Shown: positions 28,740 to 37,978 of the stretch, one piece after another
Numbering within the stretch: position 1 is the stretch's first letter
Layout: each line of letters starts with the position of its first letter
Assembly: GCF_036246005.1 (NCBI RefSeq)
Contig: NZ_CP109171.1
Location: 7,800,001 to 7,864,000 of the forward strand
From: Streptomyces sp. NBC_01723
GTDB lineage: Bacteria > Actinomycetota > Actinomycetes > Streptomycetales > Streptomycetaceae
DNA: 64,000 nucleotides
Direction: 5' to 3'
Translations under genes and position numbers: made by a program
The notes under the pieces: model-generated
The model's database searches: none
What the model was told of the DNA's origin: nothing
What the model saw: only the letters and a program-made list of their open reading frames with translations

Positions 28740-29154
28740 AGGAGACCGGTACCCATGGGACACGAGTCTGCTCGTGCGGGGCCGCATGGCGTCGGCTCGG
28801 CCCCTGGCTCTTGCCGGGACGCATCTTCTCGCCCGGCCGTGAGCAGAGTTGCCCGCGAGGTCTACGCGCTGCGCAAGCGGAGTCGAAATCTCTCGCATCA
28901 TGTCCGACCCCTCGGCTGCGGGGAGCTGCCCGACGGCGAGTACACGCCGAGTCGCCTCCGGGGGCGGTTCCGCCAGGCTCTGGCTAGGGTAGACGTGCGG
29001 CCGGGCGCAGGGCCCGACGTGTGGCCCGCCCCTTGCGCCCGTGGATTGGTGCGGATGTGTATCGGTCGCCGGCCCAGGCCGTGCGCGCGCATGGCGTCGC
29101 CCCCACGGGAGACCCGCAAGGAGCCAAGCGTCGCTGCTACCCGAGGAGACCCCG
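28740..29154. other. Divergent intergenic region upstream of the DUF72 and alcohol dehydrogenase genes
   Basis: This 415-bp non-coding stretch should carry both promoters. A weak stress-sigma-like pair for the dehydrogenase is GGTT at 28966-28969 and GGGTAG at 28987-28992 with a 17-base spacer, one longer than usual. Nothing else convincing was seen. Confidence 0.4.
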
Positions 29155-30339
29155 ATGCGAGCACTCACCTGGCACGGCAAGCGGGATGTCCGCGTGGAGA
29201 CAGTCCCCGACCCTGTGCTCGAGGATCCGACGGACGTCGTCGTGCGGGTGACGTCAACGGGTGTCTGCGGATCCGATCTCCATCTGTACGAGGTCCTGGG
29301 GCCCTACCTCGATCCCGGCGACATCCTGGGGCACGAACCGATGGGCATCGTCGAGGAGGTCGGCCAAGAAGTCACCGGACTGTCGGCGGGCGACCGTGTG
29401 GTGGTGCCGTTCAACGTCTCCTGCGGACGTTGCTTCATGTGCGACCGTGGACTGCATTCCCAGTGCGAGACCACCCAGGTCAAGGAACGTGGCACGGGCG
29501 CGGCGCTCTTCGGGTTCAGCAAGCTGTACGGCCAAGTACCCGGGGGGCAGGCGGAGTTCCTGCGGGTGCCGTTCGGCAACACCCTTCCCATCAAGGTGCC
29601 GGAAGGCCCTGCGGACGATCGCTTCGTCTTTCTCTCCGACGTCCTGCCCACCGCCTGGCAGGCCGTGGAGTACGCAGACATCCCGCCCGGCGGCACCGTG
29701 ACCGTCCTGGGGCTCGGACCCATCGGTGCCATGGCCGCCCGGATGGCGCTGCACCGCGGCGCGAGTCTCGTCGTGGGGGTGGACCTGGTGCCCGAGCGGC
29801 TCAGCCGCGCACACGCGGACGGTGTCAAAGCCCTGGACCTGCGCCGGTACGGCAAGGACCTGGGAGACAAGATCCGCGACCTGACCGAGGGGCGTGGCAC
29901 GGACGCCGTCATCGACGCCGTGGGCATGGAGGCACACGGAGCGCCCGTGGCCAAGGCGGCGCAGTGGGGCGTCGGCCTGCTGCCCGGTGCCGTGGCCGAG
30001 AAAGTCATGGACCGCGCCGGCATCGACCGGCTCAACGCCCTCCACGCTGCGATCGACATCGTCCGGCGCGGGGGCACCCTCTCGGTGGTCGGTGTCTATG
30101 GCGGCTCGCTCGACCCCATGCCGATCCTGACCATGTTCGACAAGCAGATCCAGCTGCGCATGGGGCAGGCCAACGTCAAGCACTGGGTGGACGAGCTGCT
30201 GCCGCTGCTGACCGACGAGGACCCCCTCGGGGTCGACGACTTCGCCACCCATCACATGACCCTGGAAGAGGGCCCCAAGGCGTACCAGATGTTCCAGGAC
30301 AAGGAAGACGGGATGATCAAGACGCTGCTCAGGCCCTGA
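29155..30339 (+). CDS. Zinc-dependent alcohol/formaldehyde dehydrogenase-like protein
   Basis: This 394-aa medium-chain dehydrogenase oxidises an alcohol or aldehyde with NAD(P). Catalytic zinc ligands are in GVCGSDLH and GHEPMG, structural zinc cysteines are in SCGRCFMCDRGLHSQC, and the nucleotide-binding motif is GLGPIG. The extended loop region after the structural zinc and the overall length of about 390 resemble glutathione-independent formaldehyde dehydrogenases. ATG 29155 has GAGGAG seven bases upstream. It is followed by two small hydrophilic protein genes on the opposite strand. The exact substrate is unknown. Confidence 0.92.
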   Translation: MRALTWHGKRDVRVETVPDPVLEDPTDVVVRVTSTGVCGSDLHLYEVLGPYLDPGDILGHEPMGIVEEVGQEVTGLSAGDRVVVPFNVSCGRCFMCDRGLHSQCETTQVKERGTGAALFGFSKLYGQVPGGQAEFLRVPFGNTLPIKVPEGPADDRFVFLSDVLPTAWQAVEYADIPPGGTVTVLGLGPIGAMAARMALHRGASLVVGVDLVPERLSRAHADGVKALDLRRYGKDLGDKIRDLTEGRGTDAVIDAVGMEAHGAPVAKAAQWGVGLLPGAVAEKVMDRAGIDRLNALHAAIDIVRRGGTLSVVGVYGGSLDPMPILTMFDKQIQLRMGQANVKHWVDELLPLLTDEDPLGVDDFATHHMTLEEGPKAYQMFQDKEDGMIKTLLRP

Positions 30340-30434
30340 CCGCCGAGCTCCGGACGACTTTTGGCACGGTGGCGCCCGGGGGCTGCGACGGTCTGGTCGA
30401 CCGTGCAACTGGAGTCGGCATCGCCGGAAAGCGC

Positions 30435-30638
30435 TCAGGCGTCGCGATGCCGGCCGTCTCCCTGCGCGTCCTCGCTCGGCGACAGCGCGTCTGCCGCCTC
30501 GCCGTCCCTGCCGCGCCGTGGCCCGTCGTCCACCACGCTCGTCTCGGCTTCCTCCACCTCGTGCAGCATCTCGTCGGCGGCGGTGGCGGTGTGCTCCTGG
30601 TCCTGGGCGGGCCGGTGCTTCGGATGGTGGGTGCTCAT
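30435..30638 (-). CDS. Small acidic conserved protein
   Basis: This 67-aa highly charged protein, rich in Glu, Asp, Arg and His with no hydrophobic core, is probably disordered. The ATG at 30638 has a strong AAGGAGA ribosome site, which supports a real gene. It lies 77 bases downstream of the 108-aa gene on the same strand and is probably co-transcribed with it. No function is assigned. Confidence 0.65.
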   Translation of the reverse strand: MSTHHPKHRPAQDQEHTATAADEMLHEVEEAETSVVDDGPRRGRDGEAADALSPSEDAQGDGRHRDA

Positions 30639-30715
30639 GGGTCTCCTTGATCGCGTGGTGACCGCCGACCGGGACGGCGGGCACCCAGGCTTCCTGCGGA
30701 CGCCGCAGGTTTCGT

Positions 30716-31042
30716 TCAGCGGCCCAGGGCCTTGGCCAGCTGCTGCTTGTTCATGGACGACCGGCCGTCGATGTTGCGCTTCTTGGCCTCCGCGTAGAGC
30801 TGGTCCTTCGTCGGACCCTGAGGCCCACTGTGGGAGCGCTCGCCGCCACGCTGTGAGGCGGACTTCCTGTCCCGCGTGGAAGTCTTGCTTGCCGTTTCCG
30901 ACTCGCCTGAACGGGCTCGCTCCTTGTTCACGGTGCGCGCCGCGATCTCCTTCGCACGGCCCTCGGAGGTGCCGCGCTTCTCCGCGCTTTCCTTGACGTG
31001 CTCGTACTGACGCTCACGCTTCTTGCCGGACCCCTGCGGCAT
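30716..31042 (-). CDS. Rho N-terminal/SAP-like small basic protein ('plasmid stabilisation' type)
   Basis: This 108-aa Lys/Arg/Ser-rich protein has an N-terminal half (KKRERQYEHVKESAEKRGTSEGRAKEIAARTVNKERA) typical of small Streptomyces proteins labelled plasmid stabilisation protein. The C-terminal 35 residues (TKDQLYAEAKKRNIDGRSSMNKQQLAKALGR) have the helix-extended loop-helix pattern of a Rho-N/SAP nucleic-acid-binding motif. AAAGGAG precedes the ATG at 31042. A sigma-B-like promoter lies about 60 bases upstream. Binding DNA or RNA during stress is a reasonable guess. Confidence 0.82.
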   Translation of the reverse strand: MPQGSGKKRERQYEHVKESAEKRGTSEGRAKEIAARTVNKERARSGESETASKTSTRDRKSASQRGGERSHSGPQGPTKDQLYAEAKKRNIDGRSSMNKQQLAKALGR

Positions 31043-31101
31043 GACGTACTCCTTTCAGACCGGATGCGGTCCACCGGGCGGGCTGCCCGAGGACCTTCCG
31101 C

Positions 31102-31126
31102 GTACCCCGAGGTGGGCCCCTCACCC
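31102..31126 (-). promoter_or_regulatory. Sigma-B-like promoter for the small basic protein gene
   Basis: On the minus strand GGGT (31126-31123) is followed after 15 bases by GGGTAC (31107-31102), matching the Streptomyces stress-sigma consensus GNNT-N14-16-GGGTAY. It lies 60 bases upstream of the start at 31042. Confidence 0.45.
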
Positions 31127-31551
31127 AGGGCCTCCACTGGTCCCGTCTGACTTGGAGTCCTGCAAGGTGTGCGAGCAGATCGCGACCGAACGGGTGAGCA
31201 GGTCTGCGTCGGCAGTTTGGAGGGAGCAGCGTAAACGCACCCGGAGTCCCCCACTCACGTAGGCGATGCCCGGACCCAGCCTCGGTAGGCGCGCCCTGGC
31301 GGCCCGGGGCTTCCGGCCGTCGGCAAGGCCAAGTCGCTCAAGGAGGCGGTCGTCCTTGACGCCCGTCCTGTGCCACCGCCAAGAGTCACCGGACGGGCCA
31401 CTGCCATGGTCGTGAGAATCGCCGGCCCGACTTCAGGTCGAGCGCCTTCGCTCCTGACCACCGTCCAGACCGGGGCGGCCTCGGCGCGATTGCCGGGTGA
31501 CTCTCCTTCTTCACCGCGCGGGCGGAGAGAGGACACGGCCCTTCGGATCAC

Positions 31552-31590
31552 GGTGTGGCGGGCCGGGCCTTCCGCCGGGCCCGCCACACC
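31552..31590. terminator. Strong terminator hairpin for the GH62 gene
   Basis: GGTGTGGCGGGCC (31552-31564) and GGCCCGCCACACC (31578-31590) are a perfect 13-bp inverted repeat with a 13-base loop, starting 34 bases past the GH62 stop codon on the minus strand. Confidence 0.85.
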
Positions 31591-31624
31591 GGCTCCCCCT
31601 CCGAGCCGGACCCGCGTCCTGCCG

Positions 31625-33091
31625 TCAGCGCTGCAGGGTCAGCAGACCCGGACGGTAGGGCAGGAGACCGTAGTCACCGCCGGAGTTGGGGCTGCGTCCC
31701 TGGTAAAGCAGTTTCAGATTGCAGGGATCGACGGTCATGGTCTGATCGGCGCTGGTGCGGATCAGCTCGCCGTGGCTGATGTCGTTGGTCCAGGTGGCGC
31801 CACTGTTGGCCTTGCCGGCGAAGGGGTTGCTCTCGGTCGCGGCCTGAGGTGTCCAGGAGCCGTTCAGACTGGTAGCCGTGAACGAGCGGAAGTACCGGCC
31901 CTGCGAGCCGATCGCCTCGACGATCATGAGATAGCGGTTCTGACCCTGCAGTTTGTAGACCTGCGGGGCTTCGAACAGGTTGTTCGTCGTATCGCTCATG
32001 ATCACCGTCGAGGTCGAGCCGAAGCTGCCCGGGAAGTTCCCTATCGGCATGCTGGCCCGGTAGATCTTGCCGTTGTCGCCGGCGAAGAACAGGTACATGT
32101 TCGTGCCGTCACCGATGAGTGCCTGGTCGATGGGACCCGTTCCGGAGCCGGAGATGCTTCCGGAGAAGAGCACCTGCTCGGACGACCAGCCGTTCGGGTT
32201 GGTGGGGTCGCTCGACGTCCGATAGGAGAAGGCGGTCCCGCCCCACTGGTAGGCGAGTACCCAGATGTTCTTCGGTGCGAAGTAGAAGAGCGTGGGTGCG
32301 ACGGTGGAGTTGTTCATCGTGTTCTGGCCGGCCGAGGCCATCTCCGACCAGTTGGTGAACAGGCCGAAGTTCATCGAACCCCACCTCGTTCCCGTGTCGT
32401 GCGTGGTGGCGTAGACGAGTTGTCTGCCGTTGTAGGGGGCGACGGTGAAGTCCTTGAGCGAGACCCACCCCTGTTTGGGCTGCGCCAGCGCGCCCGTCGA
32501 CGTCCAGCGGTAGTTCGACGGGAGGTCACACGAGCCGGGGGTGTCGGCGCCGACCTTGACGAGCTGCCACTGCTGGTTGGTGCCGCCCCAGTCGTCGTAC
32601 TGGACGATGTTCGCGTTGTCGGCGGTGGAGGCGCCCTGTACTTCGAGGGCCTTGTTGCTGTGCCGCGAGACGAGCCTCACGTAGCCGTCCGAGCTGTCGG
32701 CCAGTCGCCACTGCTGGTTGGTGCCGTTCAGGTCGGTCCACTGCACAATCGAGCCGCCGTTCGCGGTGGACCAGTTGTGGACGTCCAGTACCTTGCCCGA
32801 GTGGCGGGACTTGATGCGGTAGTAGCCGTCTCCGGAATCGACGAACTGCCACTGCTGCTGGTTCTGGTCGTTCTTGGTCCACTGGGTGATGCGGGCGCCG
32901 TCACCGGTCGCCATGTTGTAGACGTCCAGGGCCTTGCCACTGTTGCGGTTGACCAGCACGTACGAGGCGTTGGGGTCTATGGTCGCGGCCTCGGCGGGCT
33001 GGGCGCCGAGGAAGGCCGCCACCAGAAGCAAGGGCGCGAGAACCCCGAGTAAGCGTCTTGAGCGGACCGGGGACGGGTGGCGAAGCCACAT
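31625..33091 (-). CDS. abfB: Secreted GH62 alpha-L-arabinofuranosidase with N-terminal CBM13
   Basis: This 488-aa extracellular enzyme removes arabinose side chains from arabinoxylan. A signal peptide occupies about residues 1-36 ([21 protein letters not shown] cleavage). A ricin-type CBM13 with three QxW repeats ([24 protein letters not shown]) spans about 37-180. The GH62 five-bladed propeller follows ([50 protein letters not shown]). It resembles Streptomyces lividans AbfB in domain order. ATG 33091 has AAAGGAGG upstream. It is divergent from a GH10 xylanase, and CGAAA-type palindromes lie between, consistent with shared xylan-responsive control. Confidence 0.94.
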   Translation of the reverse strand: MWLRHPSPVRSRRLLGVLAPLLLVAAFLGAQPAEAATIDPNASYVLVNRNSGKALDVYNMATGDGARITQWTKNDQNQQQWQFVDSGDGYYRIKSRHSGKVLDVHNWSTANGGSIVQWTDLNGTNQQWRLADSSDGYVRLVSRHSNKALEVQGASTADNANIVQYDDWGGTNQQWQLVKVGADTPGSCDLPSNYRWTSTGALAQPKQGWVSLKDFTVAPYNGRQLVYATTHDTGTRWGSMNFGLFTNWSEMASAGQNTMNNSTVAPTLFYFAPKNIWVLAYQWGGTAFSYRTSSDPTNPNGWSSEQVLFSGSISGSGTGPIDQALIGDGTNMYLFFAGDNGKIYRASMPIGNFPGSFGSTSTVIMSDTTNNLFEAPQVYKLQGQNRYLMIVEAIGSQGRYFRSFTATSLNGSWTPQAATESNPFAGKANSGATWTNDISHGELIRTSADQTMTVDPCNLKLLYQGRSPNSGGDYGLLPYRPGLLTLQR

Positions 33092-33170
33092 CAGAGGGCC
33101 TCCTTTGGGGGCGGGGTGGGGCGCCGCCGATGAACCGCGGAGCGGCAGCCGCGCCGGGGCGCAGAGGATT

Positions 33171-33181
33171 CGAAACTTTCG
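33171..33181. promoter_or_regulatory. CGAAACTTTCG palindrome, candidate xylan-gene operator
   Basis: This perfect 11-bp palindrome about a central C lies 80 bases upstream of the GH62 start. Similar CGAAA/TTTCG elements are described upstream of Streptomyces xylanase genes. Confidence 0.6.
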
Positions 33182-33368
33182 GTTCGCTCTCGGATCTGTG
33201 ACGCCACAAGCTAGGAAGGTGGAGACCTCCGGTCAAGGGCTGTCGCCGATCTGTCCGCAAACAGCTCCTCGCCGAGCGTGATGAGCATGTGCGTCACCTG
33301 CGGACCACCAGGTGGTCGGCGACAGCGGCTCGCTGGTCCAGGGGTTCCACCGGCTTGGGGTGGGTCTC

Positions 33369-33403
33369 CGAAAGTTGCGATCGGAAGCGGAAATGTTTCC
33401 GAT
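33369..33403. promoter_or_regulatory. Cluster of two further CGAAA/CGGAAA palindromes
   Basis: CGAAAGTTGCG (33369-33379) is one mismatch from the palindrome at 33171. It is followed by arms ATCGGAA (33380-33386) and TTCCGAT (33397-33403), which enclose CGGAAATGTTTCCG. Confidence 0.5.
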
Positions 33404-33787
33404 GCAAGAGGATTGACGAGCCACCGACACCTCCTCAATCATCTGTCTGGCAACCCGACCGAAGGCCGAGATGTCGAACTGTGCGGGTCCTGGGCGGACT
33501 GTGCCGTATGCAGAGCCGTGCACGACCGCCCGAGAGATCCGCGCGCCAAAGCACCTGCGCCACTCCGCATTTCGTTCCGATGAGGCTCGCACCGACACAT
33601 CCTGACTCTCCGTGCAGTCGGAGAGGGATGCGACGCCGTGTGACGGCCTCCCGGCTGAGCCGCGCTGGAGTACACCCGTGCCTGGGTCGAAAGACCGCTG
33701 CCGCCCGGCGTACCTCATTCGCCGGCGACCGGGCCCGTCCGTGCCGATTGAGACCCACCCGGGTCCCATGACCGCGGTGTCCGGTGA

Positions 33788-35248
<1,461 letters not shown>

Positions 35249-35277
35249 CCGGCCCTGCACGAAGACATCGCTGATGG

Positions 35278-35316
35278 TCGCGAGGGCCGCCGCCGCCACG
35301 GCGGCGACCCTCGCGA
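35278..35316 (+). terminator. Terminator hairpin downstream of the xylanase
   Basis: TCGCGAGGG (35278-35286) pairs with CCCTCGCGA (35308-35316), with an inner GCCGCC/GGCGGC stem. It starts 30 bases after the stop codon. Confidence 0.8.
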
Positions 35317-35465
35317 ACAGCACGGCCCGGTGAGGGCGACGTGCTCGGTCGCGGAGCACTCGGCTTGTGGCGCGGGAGTCGGGAAGGCCGGCCATGTGCC
35401 GGTGTGAGTCCTTCAACACCCGGCGGCAGCTGACCCGGCATGCCCGTCCATGTGGTCTCCCGGCA

Positions 35466-35551
35466 ACGCCCTTGACCTGCAGAAGCAGGCAGGGAGCGGA
35501 CGAATCGGGAGTCTCGCCATGTTCCGGACCATGTTCAAGTCCAAGATCTAG
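35466..35551 (+). pseudogene. Truncated panD leader and first ten codons (possible attL)
   Basis: Bases 35466-35497 match the intact panD leader at 39873-39905 except for a one-base gap in a hairpin loop. An ATG at 35519 then encodes MFRTMFKSKI before a stop at 35549. These ten residues are the normal start of actinomycete PanD ([10 protein letters not shown] in the intact gene at 39925). The match ends with a 17-bp block, TGTTCAAGTCCAAGATC, at 35532-35548 and 39938-39954. This is either the left attachment site of an inserted element or a remnant of a duplicated panD. Confidence 0.8.
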
Positions 35552-36162
35552 TATCTGGGTGTTTGTGCAGGTCAGAGGCTTGATAGCTCCGCTCAGGTCA
35601 GCAAACGGTCAGCATCGGGCGCGGGAGCGTTCCAGCCGGCTTGACCAGGTGGCCGCCATGATGGGGGACCTGGACACAGGTGCCTGGCTCCCGGTTGGGA
35701 GGTTCGCTGAGTTACTCGACAGCACGTCCCCGGCACGTGTCCTGAGTGAGTGGGCTGTCGGGGCCGAAGCGGCGTGCCTTATGGATGCCGCTTGCCCCCT
35801 CCGGCCGCTACCGCGACCTCGGCCGCCCCGGTGTCCTTCTCGTCCCCTGCGCTGGCGTCATGGGCCTCGGCTTCGGCACCGTCGTCATTTCCGAGACCGA
35901 AGCCGCAGCCGACTCCGCCGCGGCGGCCCTCCGCGTGACCTGCTGCGTCATGATCACCCGCGCCCGCGCTCGGAGCCGGTCCCAGGTCTGCAGGGCAGCC
36001 GGCTGCCGCGTCACCTGGTGGCTGCACGGGTAGACCATGATGCGCTGAGCGACCACTGAGGGAGATGTCCGAGGGAAGGGCGGGCGGCCGCCTGACCTGT
36101 CCTTACGACAGGGGACCTCCGTATCCGCCATGCCGCCGCCTCGCAGCAGCGATACTGGATGC

Positions 36163-36525
36163 ATGGACACGACGATCACCGCCCCCCGCGCCGAGGTGCT
36201 GCGGGACCGCTACCGCAGCCGACTGCCCGAGCGCTTGCAGGAGCTGGCCGGCCCCGTCGAGGGCGACGTGGCCCTGCCGCTCCACATCGTCTGGTCCGGG
36301 CGGACGAGCTACAGCCTTGACCGTCCGAAATCCCGCATGACGCTGTACCGGACCGTCCTCGCCGAAGGACTGAGTGAGGACCTGGTGGCACTCCTGCACC
36401 ACCGGCTGCTCGCCGAGCAGTGGCCCGTGCTGCGGCGCTTGATCAGTCCCTACATCCGCGAGGTCTGGGAGGACGCCTTCCCCGAGCTGCTCCGCGCCGC
36501 TCCGGCCGACACGACCGCCGCGTGA
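36163..36525 (+). CDS. Putative antitoxin partner of the AbiEii-like nucleotidyltransferase
   Basis: This 120-aa protein is encoded immediately before an AbiEii-type toxin gene and overlaps it by four bases (GTGA). A family of this kind (start ..LRDRYRSRLPERL, then LPLHIVWSGRTSYSLDRPKSRM, AEQWPVLRRLISPYIREVWE) commonly precedes such nucleotidyltransferases in Streptomyces. It is all-alpha with no obvious DNA-binding motif, so it differs from the winged-helix AbiEi. A GATACT -10-like hexamer at 36151 is seven bases before the ATG region, so the message may be leaderless. An antitoxin role is inferred from gene order. Confidence 0.72.
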   Translation: MDTTITAPRAEVLRDRYRSRLPERLQELAGPVEGDVALPLHIVWSGRTSYSLDRPKSRMTLYRTVLAEGLSEDLVALLHHRLLAEQWPVLRRLISPYIREVWEDAFPELLRAAPADTTAA

Positions 36526-37181
36526 AGCTCACTCCGCTCCAAGAGCGTCTCCTCGCCGACATCCTCGACCTCGGCTCCCCTTACCCGCTGGTCCTCACCG
36601 GCGGATACGCCGTGCAGGCCCACGGCCTGGTCGAACGCTTCAGCCGTGACCTCGACGTCGCCACCGAGAATCCCGCTCCGATGCATGAGATCGTCGCCTC
36701 ACTCACGGCAGGCCTCAGCGCGCGCGGATGGCGGACCACGCACGTCCAGACCGATCCGCTCAGCGGCCGGTTCCTCGTCACCGATCGGGACACCGGCGAG
36801 GAGTGCGAGGTCGACGTCCTCAAGGAGGCGTTCTGGGCTCCGCCTGCCCAGACCCCCTACGGCCCGGTGCTTTCCCTCGATGACGTGATCGGCACCAAGG
36901 TCCGTGCCCTCGCCGACCGCGGCACCGTCCGCGACCTCATCGACGTCCAGGCTGCCTCCCGCCATCGCTCCACCGCCGACCTCGAATCCCTGGGCCGGCG
37001 TCGCGCCCACGACCAGTTCAGCCTCGAAGACCTCCGGGACCGGCTCGTCGGCGCGGACTGGTACGAGGATGAGGACTACACCGCTTACGGGCTCACCTCC
37101 CGGCAGATCGAAGAACTCAAGGCGTGGGCGCTGGAGTGGGCGGAGGATCTGGGTGCGCGGATTCATGACGAGAACGCCTGA
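36522..37181 (+). CDS. Nucleotidyltransferase of the AbiEii/AbiGii toxin family
   Basis: This 219-aa DNA-polymerase-beta-type nucleotidyltransferase has the family signature: GG in LVLTGGYAVQAHG (residues about 19-31) followed by the metal-binding DLD in FSRDLDVATEN. A CEVDVLKE strand supplies the third acidic residue. AbiEii toxins transfer nucleotides to tRNA or another target and stop growth during phage infection. The GTG start overlaps the stop of the preceding gene, a coupled toxin-antitoxin arrangement. It sits in the panD-flanked island, consistent with a defence or addiction role. Confidence 0.87.
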   Translation: MKLTPLQERLLADILDLGSPYPLVLTGGYAVQAHGLVERFSRDLDVATENPAPMHEIVASLTAGLSARGWRTTHVQTDPLSGRFLVTDRDTGEECEVDVLKEAFWAPPAQTPYGPVLSLDDVIGTKVRALADRGTVRDLIDVQAASRHRSTADLESLGRRRAHDQFSLEDLRDRLVGADWYEDEDYTAYGLTSRQIEELKAWALEWAEDLGARIHDENA

Positions 37182-37328
37182 GAGGCGGTCACGCGTCCAT
37201 TCCCTCTACCGCCGTTGCAGCGAGAGGATGCGGTGTAGTCGGCAGTGTTAACCCGGGAGCCGTCCACAGTGGGTGGCTGCCCCGCACGGCGGATGTACAG
37301 GGCAGCCGAGCGATACGCCGCAGTGGAC

Positions 37329-37637
37329 TCAAGGCGAAACCGGGCTGCGATAACGGTCAAATACTGCATCCCGCTCCCACTCCCAGGCCCAGTCAGGGTC
37401 CCGATGGTGGAACTTGGTAACGGCCAGCTCGAAGAATTGGTCGGAAGGCTTCCGGCTGGATCCATTGACTACCAGTGCTGACAGCATCGGCTCGGGACCC
37501 GTGCTGTCCCCCCGGCAGACGTCTGCCGGCAGAAGCGACATCATCCGGCCGTGGTAGTGCACCCGGTGCTCCGGTGCCACGGCCTCGCTCAGCGCCTTGT
37601 AGGCGTCGGTCCGGCCCTCTCGGGCCCACCCCTTCAT
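37329..37637 (-). CDS. Small conserved protein of unknown function
   Basis: This 102-aa protein has ATG 37637 with GGAGGGGG upstream. The centre reads PMLSALVVNGSSRKPSDQFF, similar to a recurring small-protein pattern (P.LSA.VV....G.PG..F) often found near mobile or defence genes, followed by a W/D-rich tail (DPDWAWEWERDAVF). It is probably cytoplasmic. It reads toward the convergent AbiEii gene from the middle of the panD island. The function is unknown. Confidence 0.72.
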   Translation of the reverse strand: MKGWAREGRTDAYKALSEAVAPEHRVHYHGRMMSLLPADVCRGDSTGPEPMLSALVVNGSSRKPSDQFFELAVTKFHHRDPDWAWEWERDAVFDRYRSPVSP

Positions 37638-37978
37638 GTGAGCCCCCTCCAGCCGACTGGAGCGACACGGTATCGACTCGGCGCGGTGCTGAGGTTAGAT
37701 CTGGAAAAGTTGCCCGGGCGCCGCCTCGGAGGCGGGGGGAGCGGGGACGCTCACCGCGACGTCCGGCGCGCCCTTCGATTGTCAGTGCCGCCTCCTACGG
37801 TGGGTCTGATGCAGGTTCGGGTGACGCTGCCGTCCTTCGGGGTGGGTAAGCGAGGCCATGCGTTGCATCGCCCGCGCCTACACCGTCACCGCGAGTCGAG
37901 GCCCACGCACCTGGCCGTCAGGTGGTTTGGTTGTCCGCCCAGAGGCCGTCCGGACGGACCTGTCGTCTCAGAGGCGCG
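37638..37978. other. Intergenic region inside the island
   Basis: This 341-bp stretch lies between the 102-aa gene and the 462-aa gene. It contains the 12-bp palindrome CCGTCCGGACGG near 37948. No gene or clear promoter was recognised. Confidence 0.45.

Larger units (their letters stand above)
31043..31624. other. Intergenic region
   Basis: These 582 bases lack a supported gene. They hold the sigma-B-like promoter of the upstream small gene and the terminator of the arabinofuranosidase (31552-31590). The centre, about 31130-31550, shows nothing recognisable. Confidence 0.6.
35249..36162. other. Gene-poor junction at the left end of the panD island
   Basis: This 914-bp stretch holds the xylanase terminator and then a truncated panD leader and start (35466-35551). 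From there to 36162 no gene is supported. It includes a repeated GGTCAGCA element (about 35596-35615) and a 7-bp inverted repeat AAGCGGC/GCCGCTT (35767-35793). Weak open frames here have no recognisable protein character. Confidence 0.55.

Noticed and set aside
28966..28992. A sigma-B-like promoter for the alcohol dehydrogenase
   Set aside because: The 17-base spacer exceeds the usual 14-16 and the -10 ends in G; noted in the intergenic entry but not called as a promoter.
35380..35460. A cobalamin-riboswitch-like string (GCCGGTGTGAGTCC) upstream of the truncated panD start
   Set aside because: The B12-box and the remaining core elements are missing, and no cobalamin-related gene follows.
35552..36059. 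Open frames to the right of the truncated panD start
   Set aside because: They have no ribosome site, no conserved protein character and overlap in several frames; treated as non-coding island DNA.
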